Shown: one piece after another, positions 1-8,914 of the stretch | How positions within the stretch are numbered: position 1 is the first letter of the stretch | Layout of the letters: every line of letters starts with the position of its first letter | Virus record (IMG/VR): IMGVR_UViG_3300048908_000156 | Location: 1-54,284 of that record | Strand: one strand, 5' to 3' | Length of the DNA stretch: 54,284 nt | From: a virus | The notes under the pieces: generated by a model | The model's database searches: none | What the model saw: the letters and a program-made list of their open reading frames with translations, nothing else | Told to the model about the DNA's origin: nothing | Translations under genes and position numbers: made by a program

Positions 1-3000
1 AGCAGTACCTCCGGCGCCTCGACAACCGGATCGTGAACAAGACCTCCGGCACCACCGGCGGCTCCACTCCGGCGGGACCGGCGGGCGGCGACCTGGCGGG
101 CTCCTACCCGAACCCGACGCTCTCCCCGGCGACCCGTTCGTCCCTCATGGTCGATGTCCTGGACGAGAGCGTGAGCAAGGTCGTTGACGCCGGAGTCCTC
201 GACTTCATCGGAGCCGGGGTGACCGTCGTGCCGGGCGCCGCCGGGACCGCTCAGGTGAACATCCCCGGTGGCAGCGGCGGCGGCACCGGAGGCACCCCGG
301 CGATCCACATGCGCCGCGCTCTGACAGGCCAGTCGATCCCGACCGCCGTCGTGACCACCCTCGCGTTCACTGTCAGCCAGGACGACGTGGGCGGGATCAT
401 CTACAACTCCTCGACCCGCGAGTTCATAGTGCCGGTGGACGGCACCTACGTCCTGGCTGTCGGCCTCCAGTTCAACGGACTGACCGGCCCGGGCGTCCGG
501 CGGGTAGCGATCATCCAGGTCAACGGCGGCACCATCGGTCAGCAAGACCTCCACTCCGCCGACAACTCGGTGATCGGCCCGAGCATCGCCACCGCGAAGG
601 TGCTCACTGCTGGCGACCGGGTGACGTTCGCGGCGTTCCAGAACTCCGGGTCAAGCGTCGGGCTGAACACGAACGTCGCGACCAACTGGGGGTCGGTGAC
701 GAAGGCTGACGGGATCAAGGGCGACGCTGGAGCCACCGGCCCCGCAGGTGCGACCGGTGCGACGGGCGCGAAGGGCGACACCGGCGCGACCGGGCTCACT
801 GGAGCCCAGGGCCCGGCTGGCGCGACGGGCGCGACCGGCGCCCAGGGCCCGCAGGGCGTGAAGGGCGACTCGGGTCCGCAGGGTGTCCCGGGCGCCGACT
901 CCACAGTCCCGGGCCCCGCTGGCCCGACTGGTCCGAGCGGCCCGGCCGGAGCGGACTCCACCGTCCCAGGTCCGCAGGGCCCGAAGGGCGACCCCGGGGC
1001 GACCGGCGCCACGGGTCCGCAGGGACCGGCGGGTGCTGCCTCCACCGTCCCAGGCCCAGCCGGGCCCACCGGAGCGCAGGGCCCGAAGGGTGACACCGGA
1101 GCCACCGGAGCGGCCTCGACCGTCCCAGGCCCTCAGGGACCGCAAGGCCCAGCCGGTCCCACCGGAGCCGCCGGTGCACCCGGGAACATCCTGTCGGTCT
1201 CCGACGAGGGCACCGGCGTGGTCGCCGCGCCGACGATCCTCGACTTCGTAGGCGCTGGGGTCACCGTCACCCCCGGCGTCGCAGGGACCGCGCAGGTCAA
1301 CATCGCCGGTGGTGGCGGCAGCGGCGGACCCGGCTCGACGCCCGCGATCACGATGCGCCGCACCTCCAACGGCCAGTCGATCCCCAACGCCGCAGCGACC
1401 GTGCTCGCGTTCCCCAACGGGCAGGACGACGTGGGCGGGATCATCTACAACTCCTCCACCCGCGAGTTCGTGGTCCCCGAGGCAGGCACCTACTCGCTGT
1501 CGGTCGGCATCCAGTTCAACGGCCTCACCGGAACCGGGTTCCGCCGTACCGGGATCATCGCCGTCAACGGCGGCACCATCAGCCAGCAAGACCTCCACTC
1601 CTCCGACAATGCCGTCATCGGGCCGAGCATCCAGACGATGAAGGTGCTGGCCGCCGGGGACAAGGTGACGTTCGCTGCGTTCCAGAACTCCGGGTCGAGC
1701 ATCGGACTCAACGCGAACCCGGCGTTCAACTGGGGTGCCGTCACGAAGGTGGACGGGATCACCGGAGCCACCGGCGCGACCGGCGCCCAGGGTGTGCAGG
1801 GTCCGCAAGGGACGACGGGCGCGACCGGTGCCCAGGGCATCCAGGGCCCTCAGGGCGCGACCGGCTCAACCGGTGCGACCGGCCCGCAAGGTCCGACTGG
1901 AGCCGACTCCACGGTCCCGGGCCCGGCCGGGCCGAAGGGCGACACCGGAGCGCAGGGCATCCAGGGGCCGACTGGCCTGACCGGGGCCACGGGCCCCACT
2001 GGAGCGGACTCGACGGTGCCCGGCCCGCAGGGCCCGAAGGGTGACCCGGGGGTCGCCGGGCCGACAGGTCCGACCGGGGCCACGGGAGCGACGGGAGCGG
2101 ACTCCACGGTGCCGGGACCCGCCGGTGCGCCGGGTGCGCAGGGCCCGAAGGGCGACACCGGGACGACCGGGGCGACGGGTCCCTCTGGAGCCGTCGGCCC
2201 GCAAGGCCCAGCAGGTGCCGACTCCATCGTCCCGGGACCCACCGGCCCGCAAGGTCCAGCAGGTGCGACCGGCGCGGCAGGCGCGACCGGCGCGAAGGGC
2301 GACCCGGGCGCGACCGGGCCCGCAGGTGCCGACTCCACGGTTCCCGGCCCCGCCGGTCCAGCAGGAGCGACGGGCCCGGCTGGTGCGGACTCCACGGTGC
2401 CGGGTCCCCAGGGCCCAGCGGGCGTGAAGGGCGACACCGGCGCCGCCGGAGCGACCGGGCCCACCGGCCCAGCCGGAGCCGCCTCCACCGTGCCCGGCCC
2501 GGCAGGTCCGACCGGTCCAGCAGGTACGCCGGGTGCGACCGGCTCGACGGGCCCAGCAGGTCCGACTGGCCCGGCGGGAGCCGACTCCATCGTGCCCGGT
2601 CCCGCTGGCCCGGCTGGAGCGAAGGGCGACCCAGGCGCGACGGGCCCCGCAGGTGCAACCGGCTCAACGGGTCCAGCGGGTCCGACCGGTCCCGCTGGCG
2701 CGGCCTCCACCGTCCCGGGCCCGGCAGGCCCCACCGGTGCGAAGGGTGACACCGGAGCCGCTGGAGCCGCTGGTGCGACCGGCGCCCAGGGGCCGAAGGG
2801 TGACCCGGGCGCGACCGGCGCGGCAGGTACGCCGGGCGCGACGGGCGCGACGGGCAGCCAAGGTCCGCAAGGTGTCCAAGGCCCAGCCGGGCCGACTGGT
2901 GCCACCGGCCCGCAGGGTCCGGCAGGCACTCCGGCCCCGACTCCGACTGTCCAAGCGCAACGCCGGACCACCTCCGCCGGGCAGTCGATTCCCACCGGAG

Positions 3001-3368
3001 TCGTCTCGGCGGTCAAGTTCGAGATTGTGGACGACAACGTGGGCGGCATCACCTACGCCAACGGCGTCTGGACGGTCCCCGAGGCAGGCTTCTACCTGCT
3101 GACGATGAACGTGACCTACACGGCGGCAGCGTCCGGCGGAACCCGACGCACCGCCACCATCCAGGTCAACACGGGCACCATCGTCCAGGTCGATGCCCAG
3201 TCCACCGCCGGGCAGATTCTCGGTCCCGCCGCGATGGCCACGAAGTTGCTGGCCGCCGGGGATGGGATCACCTTCGCCACGTTCCAGAACTCCGGGGCCG
3301 CGCTGGCTCTGAGCGCGAACGCGGCTTTCAACTCGGCCTCGATCACGAAACTGAGTGGTCCGACCTAG
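1..3368 (+). CDS. Collagen-like tail fibre with three C1q-like heads (5' end at 54260)
   Basis: Probable receptor-binding tail fibre or minor tail protein. The frame is open from base 1 and joins the ORF that begins at the ATG at 54260, so the full protein should be about 1,130 residues; the first in-window start is the GTG at 33. The N-terminus has the [12 protein letters not shown] motif common in phage fibres. Three related beta-rich domains of about 135 residues (nt about 300-720, 1340-1758 and 2941-3361), each with a GQSIP...DDVGGI...FQNSG pattern, resemble C1q/TNF-like trimeric heads. Between them lie long Gly-X-Y collagen-like tracts (about 720-1190 and 1760-2935) studded with [11 protein letters not shown]-type modules. 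It lies downstream of the minor tail genes across the junction. Collagen tracts of this kind vary in length by recombination, so assembly errors are possible here. Confidence 0.9.
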   Translation, partial: QYLRRLDNRIVNKTSGTTGGSTPAGPAGGDLAGSYPNPTLSPATRSSLMVDVLDESVSKVVDAGVLDFIGAGVTVVPGAAGTAQVNIPGGSGGGTGGTPAIHMRRALTGQSIPTAVVTTLAFTVSQDDVGGIIYNSSTREFIVPVDGTYVLAVGLQFNGLTGPGVRRVAIIQVNGGTIGQQDLHSADNSVIGPSIATAKVLTAGDRVTFAAFQNSGSSVGLNTNVATNWGSVTKADGIKGDAGATGPAGATGATGAKGDTGATGLTGAQGPAGATGATGAQGPQGVKGDSGPQGVPGADSTVPGPAGPTGPSGPAGADSTVPGPQGPKGDPGATGATGPQGPAGAASTVPGPAGPTGAQGPKGDTGATGAASTVPGPQGPQGPAGPTGAAGAPGNILSVSDEGTGVVAAPTILDFVGAGVTVTPGVAGTAQVNIAGGGGSGGPGSTPAITMRRTSNGQSIPNAAATVLAFPNGQDDVGGIIYNSSTREFVVPEAGTYSLSVGIQFNGLTGTGFRRTGIIAVNGGTISQQDLHSSDNAVIGPSIQTMKVLAAGDKVTFAAFQNSGSSIGLNANPAFNWGAVTKVDGITGATGATGAQGVQGPQGTTGATGAQGIQGPQGATGSTGATGPQGPTGADSTVPGPAGPKGDTGAQGIQGPTGLTGATGPTGADSTVPGPQGPKGDPGVAGPTGPTGATGATGADSTVPGPAGAPGAQGPKGDTGTTGATGPSGAVGPQGPAGADSIVPGPTGPQGPAGATGAAGATGAKGDPGATGPAGADSTVPGPAGPAGATGPAGADSTVPGPQGPAGVKGDTGAAGATGPTGPAGAASTVPGPAGPTGPAGTPGATGSTGPAGPTGPAGADSIVPGPAGPAGAKGDPGATGPAGATGSTGPAGPTGPAGAASTVPGPAGPTGAKGDTGAAGAAGATGAQGPKGDPGATGAAGTPGATGATGSQGPQGVQGPAGPTGATGPQGPAGTPAPTPTVQAQRRTTSAGQSIPTGVVSAVKFEIVDDNVGGITYANGVWTVPEAGFYLLTMNVTYTAAASGGTRRTATIQVNTGTIVQVDAQSTAGQILGPAAMATKLLAAGDGITFATFQNSGAALALSANAAFNSASITKLSGPT

Positions 3369-3398
3369 CAGCGAGCGACCGCGCCAGCCCTCGACCTC

Positions 3399-3404
3399 TA
3401 GCGT
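3399..3404 (+). promoter_or_regulatory. Possible -10 hexamer TAGCGT before the collar gene
   Basis: TAGCGT fits the TAnnnT pattern seen before several late-type genes here. It lies in the 111-base gap after the fibre gene and would give a leader of about 70 bases before the ATG at 3480, which has its own AGGAGG. No convincing -35 is seen. Confidence 0.25.
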
Positions 3405-3479
3405 TCATGGCGGTGGACGGCCGCCCCGGCACCCAGCCGAGGGTGGAGCCCGGACGGTGCGAACCCGCAGGAGGACACG

Positions 3480-4226
3480 ATGGCTCGATGCGCTGGCTGC
3501 TCAGGTGACAAGTGCACTTGCGTGCTCCATCAGGGCGAGGGCGTCACCATCACCGGCGCCGGGACCACGAACAACCCCTACGTCATCAGCGGCTCCACCG
3601 GAGACAGCGGCGGCGGCACCGGCGCCCCGACCGGCACCATCTGGGCGTACGCCGGGACGGCGGCTCCCGCCGGGTGGCTCCTCTGCGACGGGTCGGCGGT
3701 GGCGACCGCGAACTACCCGACCCTCTCCGCGCTCATCGGCCACGTCTACGACGCCGGTGTACCACCTCCGGCGGGCTACTTCCGGCTCCCCGACCTGGCC
3801 GGGCGGATGCCGTTCGGATCAGACTCGGCGCACCCGCTGGGCTCCCAGGCCGGTGCGGAGACCGTCACCCTGGTCGCTGCGAACCTCCCGCTCCACAACC
3901 ACACCATCGCCCACACCCACCCGATCAACCACGACCACCCGAACATCGGGTCGTCGGGCACCCACGACCACGCCATCAAGTCCGCCGGACTCGGCGCGCA
4001 GGAGGTGGGCGACGTAACCGGGTCGGTGTCGAAGGGCTCCGACGTTGGCGCGAACACGACGGGCCCGATCCAGGGCGCCGGAGGTCACACCCACAACGTG
4101 CCCTCGTATACGGGGAACTCGCAGGCCGTCAACGGCTCCGGCGTGTCCGGCAACGGGCCCGGGCTGGCTCAGCCGTACACGAACCTCCCGCCGTACCAGA
4201 CCGTCAACTTCATCATCAGGACGTAG
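3480..4226 (+). CDS. Tail-collar-domain fibre protein
   Basis: 248-residue protein with a phage tail collar domain, probably part of a distal tail fibre or baseplate. The start is supported by AGGAGG seven bases upstream. Residues 1-15 carry a Cys-rich CAGCSGDKCTC motif and residues 18-38 a GVTITGAGTTNNPYVISG segment often seen at fibre attachment ends. The collar domain (about 48-125) has GTIWAYAGTAAPAGWLLCDG and FRLPDLAGRMPFG. A His-rich segment follows (LHNHTIAHTHPINHDH, then THDH and GGHTHN), recalling the HxH metal-binding repeats of T4-type short fibres, and the protein ends in the usual LPPYQTVNFIIRT. A divergent second collar protein is encoded at 34374. Confidence 0.88.
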   Translation: MARCAGCSGDKCTCVLHQGEGVTITGAGTTNNPYVISGSTGDSGGGTGAPTGTIWAYAGTAAPAGWLLCDGSAVATANYPTLSALIGHVYDAGVPPPAGYFRLPDLAGRMPFGSDSAHPLGSQAGAETVTLVAANLPLHNHTIAHTHPINHDHPNIGSSGTHDHAIKSAGLGAQEVGDVTGSVSKGSDVGANTTGPIQGAGGHTHNVPSYTGNSQAVNGSGVSGNGPGLAQPYTNLPPYQTVNFIIRT

Positions 4227-4229
4227 GTC

Positions 4230-4490
4230 GTGGCGCGTCGGGGACGGGACACCACCGACAGCCTGATCCTGCTGATCGCGGCGACCATCTGTGTCGTCAT
4301 CGTGCTCGCCACCGTCGGCGTGTTCACCCTGGCCCTGGTGCACCCGGACCTCTCACTGTCCAGCCTGGTCGGGAACCTCAACGACGTGATCAGCACCCTC
4401 GTGGGGCTCCTCGCGGGCTGGCTCGCCGGGCGCACCGACCGCGCACGTCGCCTCGACCGGCGGCGGCAGGAGGAGGATGACGAGCCGTGA
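4230..4490 (+). CDS. Small two-TM membrane protein, possible holin
   Basis: 86 residues from a GTG that begins 3 bases after the collar stop. There are two hydrophobic segments (about residues 11-37 and 50-67), a basic N-terminus (ARRGR) and a highly charged C-terminal tail ([19 protein letters not shown]). Size and topology fit a class II holin, but it sits with tail genes about 27 kb from the endolysin, which has its own small membrane partners. The holin role is therefore inference only. Confidence 0.65.
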   Translation: MARRGRDTTDSLILLIAATICVVIVLATVGVFTLALVHPDLSLSSLVGNLNDVISTLVGLLAGWLAGRTDRARRLDRRRQEEDDEP

Positions 4491-5023
4491 TCCGAACCAT
4501 CCTCGGCTTCACCGTCTCCGGTGCCCTCGCCACCGGAGCCCTCCTGCTCGCCGCGACGGGGCCCCAGCCGTCGGCGTCCGCCAGTCCTCCACAGGTCACG
4601 ACGACTGTCAACGTGCCCGGCCCGACTGGACCGCCTGGCCCGGCTGGCCCGCAGGGACCGCCCGGAGTGGGTACGAGAGGTGCGCCCGGCCCTCCGGGTC
4701 CAGCAGGGTCGTCAGGAGGGTCGGGCCCACCCGGCCCGTCGGGCCAGAGCATCACTGGGCCGTCCGGCCCGGCGGGTCCACCGGGCGTGAACGGCAGCCC
4801 CGGCAGACGAGGCGGAAGGGGCCCTAGAGGCGAGCGAGGCCCGAGTGGCATCCCGGGTCAGCCGGGGGTGGAGGGCCCGCGAGGCCGCCGTGGACCGCCG
4901 GGACCGGCCCCTGCTCCGGGCGCGTGCCCGGTCGGCTTCACGTTCACGACGGTCGCGGTGCACCAGAGGGCTCCGGTTGACCGGGACCTCGTGGTCGCGG
5001 TGTGCGTCCAGGACGGGCAGTGA
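4487..5023 (+). CDS. Secreted collagen-like protein
   Basis: 178 residues from a GTG that overlaps the previous stop (GTGA). The N-terminus looks like a signal peptide (hydrophobic residues about 5-24, then an ASASP-like cleavage region). Residues about 44-145 are collagen-like Gly-X-Y repeats rich in Pro, with a basic stretch ([13 protein letters not shown]). The C-terminal 35 residues contain two cysteines (ACPVGFTF and VAVCVQD), possibly forming a disulfide. It probably acts outside the cytoplasm or on the virion; no precise role is recognisable. Confidence 0.75.
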   Translation: MIRTILGFTVSGALATGALLLAATGPQPSASASPPQVTTTVNVPGPTGPPGPAGPQGPPGVGTRGAPGPPGPAGSSGGSGPPGPSGQSITGPSGPAGPPGVNGSPGRRGGRGPRGERGPSGIPGQPGVEGPRGRRGPPGPAPAPGACPVGFTFTTVAVHQRAPVDRDLVVAVCVQDGQ

Positions 5024-5028
5024 GGTGG

Positions 5029-5034
5029 CAGACT
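5029..5034 (+). promoter_or_regulatory. Possible leaderless-type -10 (CAGACT)
   Basis: CAGACT lies seven bases before the ATG at 5042, the spacing seen at other putative leaderless starts in this genome (23464, 34374). There is no ribosome-binding site close to that ATG. The first base departs from TAnnnT, so support is modest. Confidence 0.3.
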
Positions 5035-5041
5035 CCAGGCC

Positions 5042-5212
5042 ATGACGCGTGCCAAGAGCAAGGACAGTGAGCCCGAGCCTGCCTCGCAGGCGGAGGCCAA
5101 GACCGAGACCGTGACCGTCCCCAACGTGGGACCTGACGCCACCTCGGGCGGCGGCGAGCCGTTGGAGGGCAGTGGCTTCGAGAAGATCGAGACCACGCAG
5201 GAGAGCGACTGA
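5042..5212 (+). CDS. Small acidic hypothetical protein
   Basis: 56 residues (MTRAKSKDSEPEPASQ...), rich in Glu, Thr, Lys and Ser, probably disordered. No domain is recognised. Support comes from the intact frame, its fit between neighbours and the CAGACT hexamer at leaderless spacing. It may be a small accessory or structural peptide of the tail-end operon. Confidence 0.55.
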   Translation: MTRAKSKDSEPEPASQAEAKTETVTVPNVGPDATSGGGEPLEGSGFEKIETTQESD

Positions 5213-5215
5213 TCG

Positions 5216-5440
5216 GTGCGGCGGACCCCGGCGGCCGGGCCGTGCGTACAGATGAACGTGAGAGTCCCAGACGCGCTCGTGGCAGCAGTCGATGAGCGCC
5301 GACACAAGATGGACCTCTCGCGTGACGAGTGGGTGCGTCGCGCTCTGACGTGGGCCCTGATGCAACCGAACGGGACCCCGGTAGTTGACGCTTCTACCAG
5401 AGGGTCACGTCCCCAGGGTGGCGGTCGAGGACCCGGATGA
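5216..5440 (+). CDS. Ribbon-helix-helix-like DNA-binding protein
   Basis: 74 residues from a GTG at 5216; the ATG at 5252 is an alternative that keeps the whole domain. MNVRVPDALVAAVDERRHKM then LSRDEWVRRALTWAL matches the strand-helix-helix of Arc/CopG-type repressors. The last 47 bases overlap the 3' end of the converging HNH gene. A role as a small transcription regulator is inferred; no toxin partner is adjacent. Confidence 0.6.
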   Translation: MRRTPAAGPCVQMNVRVPDALVAAVDERRHKMDLSRDEWVRRALTWALMQPNGTPVVDASTRGSRPQGGGRGPG

Positions 5441-5645
5441 GAGTCCGGTCGTACGCCTGGTGGCAGCGACGGCACATCGGGTCGTAGTCACCCGGCTCGG
5501 TGGAGTAGGGCATCCGCTCGCCGCCGACCCGCTGCCCGACGTACGCCCACTGGTGAGCCCTCCGCCCACAGATGGCGCACGGATGCGTGCGGGCTGGACC
5601 CTTCACCGAGGCCACCATCCGGTGCGCCGTCGCGTAGGTCACCAC
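5394..5645 (-). CDS. HNH-endonuclease-like zinc protein
   Basis: 83 residues from a GTG. The pattern CAICGRRAHQWAY (first CxxC) and YDPMCRRCHQAYD (second CxxC plus His) matches short HNH-type nucleases common in actinophages. It is the last gene of a four-gene leftward operon and overlaps the upstream gene by 7 bases. It may act in DNA processing, but catalysis is not proven because the central histidine of a full HNH is not obvious. Confidence 0.6.
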   Translation of the reverse strand: MVTYATAHRMVASVKGPARTHPCAICGRRAHQWAYVGQRVGGERMPYSTEPGDYDPMCRRCHQAYDRTLIRVLDRHPGDVTLW

Positions 5646-5908
5646 GGCCGCTCGGGCGGCCCGTGCCTCGCGTAGAGGGCTGCCACGACCCCCTCAGGTT
5701 CACGAAGCACGGCCGCCTTCCACCGAGCCTCGTGGCACCCGGCCTCCAGCGTCGTGATCTTAGACCGGCCGCCCTGCCAGGTCCGGCGGTTCTTCTGGTG
5801 TGCTGGGAAGCACGGCTCGGACGGCCCGGCCCCGCACCAGGGGCACCGGATCGCCATGAGGGCTCGCAACTCGCTCGCTGTCGCCACGTTATCCACCGCC
5901 TTGTCCAC
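5639..5908 (-). CDS. Small zinc-finger-like protein
   Basis: 89 residues from a GTG; an internal ATG just before IRCPWCGAG is an alternative start. The signature CPWCGAGPSEPCF followed by a His/Arg-rich stretch is a small zinc-binding module that recurs at 17774 and 35639. It lies between the putative helicase loader and the HNH protein in the leftward replication operon. The ligand is probably Zn; the function is unknown. Confidence 0.6.
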   Translation of the reverse strand: MDKAVDNVATASELRALMAIRCPWCGAGPSEPCFPAHQKNRRTWQGGRSKITTLEAGCHEARWKAAVLREPEGVVAALYARHGPPERPW

Positions 5909-5919
5909 AGGCTGTGGAA

Positions 5920-6570
5920 TCAGTGTGCACCACGGCGGGGACGGCTCGCTCGCCTGTTCTCGGCGCGCTCCTCACGCATCAGCACCGCGTCGGTGCAGGC
6001 GCGGCACCGGACGGCCAGGGTGTAGATGATCCCGTGGCTCTCGACCTCGGTCTGCTCGTCCAGCCACCCTCCCCGACATCGGGTGTGGGAGCACGGGCAC
6101 TGCTCGACCCCACAGTCCCGGGCCCGGGTGCCAGCGAGCCCCGTGTCCCGCACCGGCGGTCGTGGTACGGCTTCGATGGCCTGGCGCCGGGTGAGGGGGT
6201 CGGTGGAGCCGGTCGCGTCGGCGGCCGCCTGGCAGTCCAGCGCGTACTGGCGGAACCACGGGGGAGCGTTCCGGTGCTCGCGCAGGGCCTCCATCGGGTC
6301 ACGCTCGCGGGCCTCCTGGACGCGCTGCTCCCCCTTCCACGCCTGGACTATGGCGCCGATCTGCAACGGCCACTCCCGCTCCACCGTGTAGTAGCGGGTC
6401 ACGAACCCTCCGGCCCACCTCGGCTCGACGCCTCCGGTGGTGAGCACCTTCGCGTAGACCTCCGCTCGGGCCCGCGTGTCGTCGTCGGCGCCCAGTCGGA
6501 ACCGGGGGTCCAGGGTGTTGATCAAGGCGAGGAGTTCCAGGGCAGTTCGGGTGTCCCAGGGGTCGGCCAT
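5920..6570 (-). CDS. Putative helicase loader / replication partner protein
   Basis: 216 residues. The ATG at 6570 is chosen because AGGAGG lies six bases upstream; the frame stays open further but only in antisense to the upstream gene, which it overlaps by 49 bases. The N-terminal 90 residues are helical (TALELLALINTLDPRF...) as in phage loader or replisome-organiser partners, and the C-terminal part has a Cys/His-rich zinc-like region (CGVEQCPCSHTRC ... RCRACTDAV). The assignment rests mainly on its place directly after a winged-helix initiator-like protein and on the lack of any helicase in the genome. Confidence 0.5.
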   Translation of the reverse strand: MADPWDTRTALELLALINTLDPRFRLGADDDTRARAEVYAKVLTTGGVEPRWAGGFVTRYYTVEREWPLQIGAIVQAWKGEQRVQEARERDPMEALREHRNAPPWFRQYALDCQAAADATGSTDPLTRRQAIEAVPRPPVRDTGLAGTRARDCGVEQCPCSHTRCRGGWLDEQTEVESHGIIYTLAVRCRACTDAVLMREERAENRRASRPRRGAH

Positions 6571-7322
6571 GCGGTGCCTCCTGTGTCGGCGGGTCGGTCG
6601 TTCAACAGTAGTCGCAGCGCCGTGTTCCCGCCCCGCTCCGGGTAGGCGGAGGGCGGGGGTGGTGCCAGGTACCGGCCGACCTGCCACTGGCCCTCGCATC
6701 CGGCTCGGGCACACGCCCGCCAGAGGGCCCGCCAGGTCTCCTCGTCGGTGCGGTCCTTGGCGAGTTGGGTGATCCGGCCCATCGCCTGCCGCCGGATGCT
6801 GGGGTCCGGCGGCCCGTGAGCATCGGCGTACGCCGCGTGCCAGGCGGCTCGGCACTCCCCGGCCATGCTGGCTGGAGTCCAGTGGCGGACGGCAACCTGC
6901 ATCCCCTCGAACGGCTGGTCGGGCTCGGACGTGACCACGGCGCCTCCCGCCCCCGGTGCGTCAGCGACGGGGGATGGTCTGTTAGTTGGTCTGTTCTCTG
7001 GCCTGTTCTGTGTGTCAGCAGGTGACACCGGATCGGTGCCAGCAGGTGAGACCTGCTCGGTGTCAGGTGGCACCTCGGCCGTGGGGTCGGTGAGGTAGTA
7101 CGCGTTCCCTCGCCCGGTGCGCTCACTGACCACGAGCCCGGCCTCCCGGAGTTCTCGGAGGGCCCGCATGACGGTGGACCGTGACATCCGCGTCTCCTCG
7201 ACCAGCAGGTCGATGCTCGGCCAGCAGTGACCGTCGGCATCGGCGTGGCAGGTGAGCACCCCGTGGAGTCGGAAGGCTCGTGCGTGCAGGTCCATCGCGT
7301 ACACGGTGACCAGCGGTAACAT
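6522..7322 (-). CDS. Winged-helix protein, probable replication initiator
   Basis: 266 residues starting at the ATG at 7322, with GAGAGGAG about 11 bases upstream. Residues about 8-75 form a winged helix of the HTH_36 type: GHCWPSIDLLVEETRMSRST then VMRALRELREAGLVV and a wing. The middle is Thr/Pro-rich and disordered, and the C-terminal domain (about 135-266) has Cys/Trp-rich helices. Phage proteins with this plan usually bind the origin and recruit host helicase with a loader, here the next gene. It heads the leftward operon and is divergent from the early promoter at 7444. Confidence 0.65.
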   Translation of the reverse strand: MLPLVTVYAMDLHARAFRLHGVLTCHADADGHCWPSIDLLVEETRMSRSTVMRALRELREAGLVVSERTGRGNAYYLTDPTAEVPPDTEQVSPAGTDPVSPADTQNRPENRPTNRPSPVADAPGAGGAVVTSEPDQPFEGMQVAVRHWTPASMAGECRAAWHAAYADAHGPPDPSIRRQAMGRITQLAKDRTDEETWRALWRACARAGCEGQWQVGRYLAPPPPSAYPERGGNTALRLLLNDRPADTGGTAWPTPGTPELPWNSSP

Positions 7323-7356
7323 CAGGACTGCCGCTCCTCTCACAGTTCTAGCGGCT

Positions 7357-7388
7357 GGCCCCGGCTGCGCTTGCAACGCGCCGGGGCC
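7357..7388. terminator. 9-bp hairpin in the divergent control region
   Basis: GGCCCCGGC (7357-7365) and GCCGGGGCC (7380-7388) form a perfect inverted repeat with a 14-base loop, followed rightward by TCGTTTCG. It lies between the leftward initiator gene and the rightward promoter at 7444. It could be a terminator, an operator, or a structure in the leader of the leftward transcript. Confidence 0.45.
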
Positions 7389-7420
7389 TCGTTTCGTCTC
7401 ACGCTACGCCTCGCGGGGGA

Positions 7421-7469
7421 TTGGGGCCAGGGCCTCGTTAGGGTATACTTTGAGGGAAACGACCCGTCA
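7421..7469 (+). promoter_or_regulatory. Class A promoter P1 with leader element
   Basis: TTGGGG (7421) and TATACT (7444-7449) are 17 bp apart. The leader element GACCCGTCA is at 7461-7469, followed by GAGAGGAGG and the ATG at 7492. This is the first of the rightward early promoters and the only copy of the element with a T in the seventh position. Confidence 0.7.
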
Positions 7470-7491
7470 CGACCCCGAGAGGAGGTAGAAC

Positions 7492-7770
7492 ATGCCCGCG
7501 AAGAACCAGACCGACCCGAACAGCCGCAACTCCCAGGTGCTCCAGTGGTACACCGAGCACCCCGGCTTCCACCGGTGCGTCACCGTGGCCCAGGCGATGG
7601 GGCTCACGACTCACGACGTGGCCGCCGCGTCGTGGGTGCTGAACCAGCGCGGAGTGCTGGACCGGCACCGGCTGGATGTCGGCACGAAGCGCAAGACTCC
7701 GGTCACGCACTACGGCATCGCCGCGACCGTCAACCGCCCGACCAAGACCGAGGAGGCAGTTCCAGCATGA
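7492..7770 (+). CDS. Small winged-helix-like protein
   Basis: 92 residues. The start follows GAGGAGG with correct spacing. Residues 14-65 (SQVLQWYTEHPGF ... TVAQAMGLTTHDVAAASWVL then a basic turn) have the periodicity of a helix-turn-helix with a wing, as in small regulators of template choice. It is the first gene of the early operon and overlaps the annealing-protein gene by 4 bases (ATGA). DNA binding is inferred, not recognised by family. Confidence 0.55.
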   Translation: MPAKNQTDPNSRNSQVLQWYTEHPGFHRCVTVAQAMGLTTHDVAAASWVLNQRGVLDRHRLDVGTKRKTPVTHYGIAATVNRPTKTEEAVPA

Positions 7771-8762
7771 CCGAGACACCGACCCGCCAGCCGCGCAAGC
7801 GGACCACGAAGGCCACCACCGCGAAGGCGGAGCCTGACACGACGAAGGGGGAGCCCGAGGCCCCACCTCCAGAGCCACCCGCCGAGCCCGGGATCACCCC
7901 GCCACAGATGCGCCTCATGCACGTCCTACTGCGCGACGTGCTGGGGCTCCTCGGCCGGGACGACGTGCTCGACTACCTCACCGTGCTCCTCGCCCGCCCG
8001 GTGGCGAGCCGTAAGGACATCACCGAGGCCGAGGCCGGGCTGGTCATCGACCACCTCAGCGACCCGAACGCCCCGAAGCCGAAGGGCCCGAGCATCATCG
8101 AGGTCATCGGGGACGTGAAGCGGAACATGCGCGCCGTGGGCAAGACCCAGCAGAACGTCGATCAGGGCTACTCATTCCGGGGCATCAGCGACGTGATGGA
8201 CGCCCTGGCCCCGCTCCTGGCCCGGCACGGGATCGTGTACGTGCCTCACGTCGAGGACGTGACGATCACCGAGCGACCCACCCGCTCCGGCGGCACCCAG
8301 ATCATGGCGGTGTGCCGAACGGCGTGGGTGATCTACGGGCCCAGCGGCGACTACATCGAGGCCGTCACCTACGGTCAAGGGCTGGACACCTCCGACAAGA
8401 GCGTGAACAAGGCCGCGACGGCCGCCGAGAAATACATGCTCACCCAGGTGTTCGCGATTGCCTTCCGAGACGAGGAGGCCGACCGGTGGAGTCCACAGGC
8501 CGAGCCGCTGCCCGGGCGGGACGCCCAGCCTGGCAGGGACGGGATGCCGACGACGCCCGAACTGCTGGCGATGCTGGACGGCTACGCCGCCCAGTTGAGC
8601 ATCGACCGGGACGCGATCACGGCCAAGTGGCGCCACGAGAACGGCGACCTTCCACTGGAGGCCCTGGACAGCCTGGACGCGACCCGGCTGTTCCCGCTGG
8701 TGCGGAACGTCCGAGCCTGGATGGCTGCTCAGCCTGGTGGCACACCGGAGGCCACGCCGTGA
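7767..8762 (+). CDS. erf: ERF-family single-strand annealing protein
   Basis: 331 residues from the ATG at 7767, with GAGGAGG upstream. An Ala/Pro/Glu-rich disordered N-terminus (about 1-45) and a helical segment precede the ERF core (about 110-235): VIGDVKRNMRAVGKTQQN, then YSFRGISDVMDALAPLLARH, and GLDTSDKSVNKAATAAEKYM followed by AIAFRDEEAD. ERF proteins anneal complementary single strands for phage recombination and circularisation. A Cas4/RecB-like nuclease that could act with it is encoded at 13434. The C-terminal tail probably contacts the host single-strand-binding machinery, which is inference. Confidence 0.88.
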   Translation: MTETPTRQPRKRTTKATTAKAEPDTTKGEPEAPPPEPPAEPGITPPQMRLMHVLLRDVLGLLGRDDVLDYLTVLLARPVASRKDITEAEAGLVIDHLSDPNAPKPKGPSIIEVIGDVKRNMRAVGKTQQNVDQGYSFRGISDVMDALAPLLARHGIVYVPHVEDVTITERPTRSGGTQIMAVCRTAWVIYGPSGDYIEAVTYGQGLDTSDKSVNKAATAAEKYMLTQVFAIAFRDEEADRWSPQAEPLPGRDAQPGRDGMPTTPELLAMLDGYAAQLSIDRDAITAKWRHENGDLPLEALDSLDATRLFPLVRNVRAWMAAQPGGTPEATP

Positions 8763-8914
8763 CCCCGGACCCGGTGGCGACGATGCGCGCCCTGGCCGAC
8801 GCCGCCCGACACTCCCTGGCTCTGCTGGCCGAGGGCTGGGACGAGGCGGTGGTCCTGGCCCGGTTCGAGTGGTCCGCCGACCTCATGCTCACCGAGCACG
8901 AGGCAGTCCAGTGA
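8759..8914 (+). CDS. Small helical hypothetical protein
   Basis: 51 residues from a GTG overlapping the previous stop (GTGA) and overlapping the next start by 4 bases. The sequence MTPDPVATMRALADAARHSL then EGWDEAVVLARFEWSADLML is two amphipathic helices. The tight coupling supports expression. Function unknown. Confidence 0.55.
   Translation: MTPDPVATMRALADAARHSLALLAEGWDEAVVLARFEWSADLMLTEHEAVQ

Noticed and set aside
651-3052. Several long antisense frames over the collagen-like fibre
   Set aside because: They are Pro/Gly/Arg-rich reflections of Gly-X-Y codons and carry no independent start signals.
5216-5440. Antitoxin of a toxin-antitoxin pair
   Set aside because: The RHH-like gene has no adjacent toxin-like gene; the next gene converges from the other strand.
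6571-6855. N-terminal extension of the helicase-loader-like protein
   Set aside because: Translation upstream of 6570 is an out-of-frame shadow of the winged-helix gene, while ATG 6570 has AGGAGG at ideal spacing.
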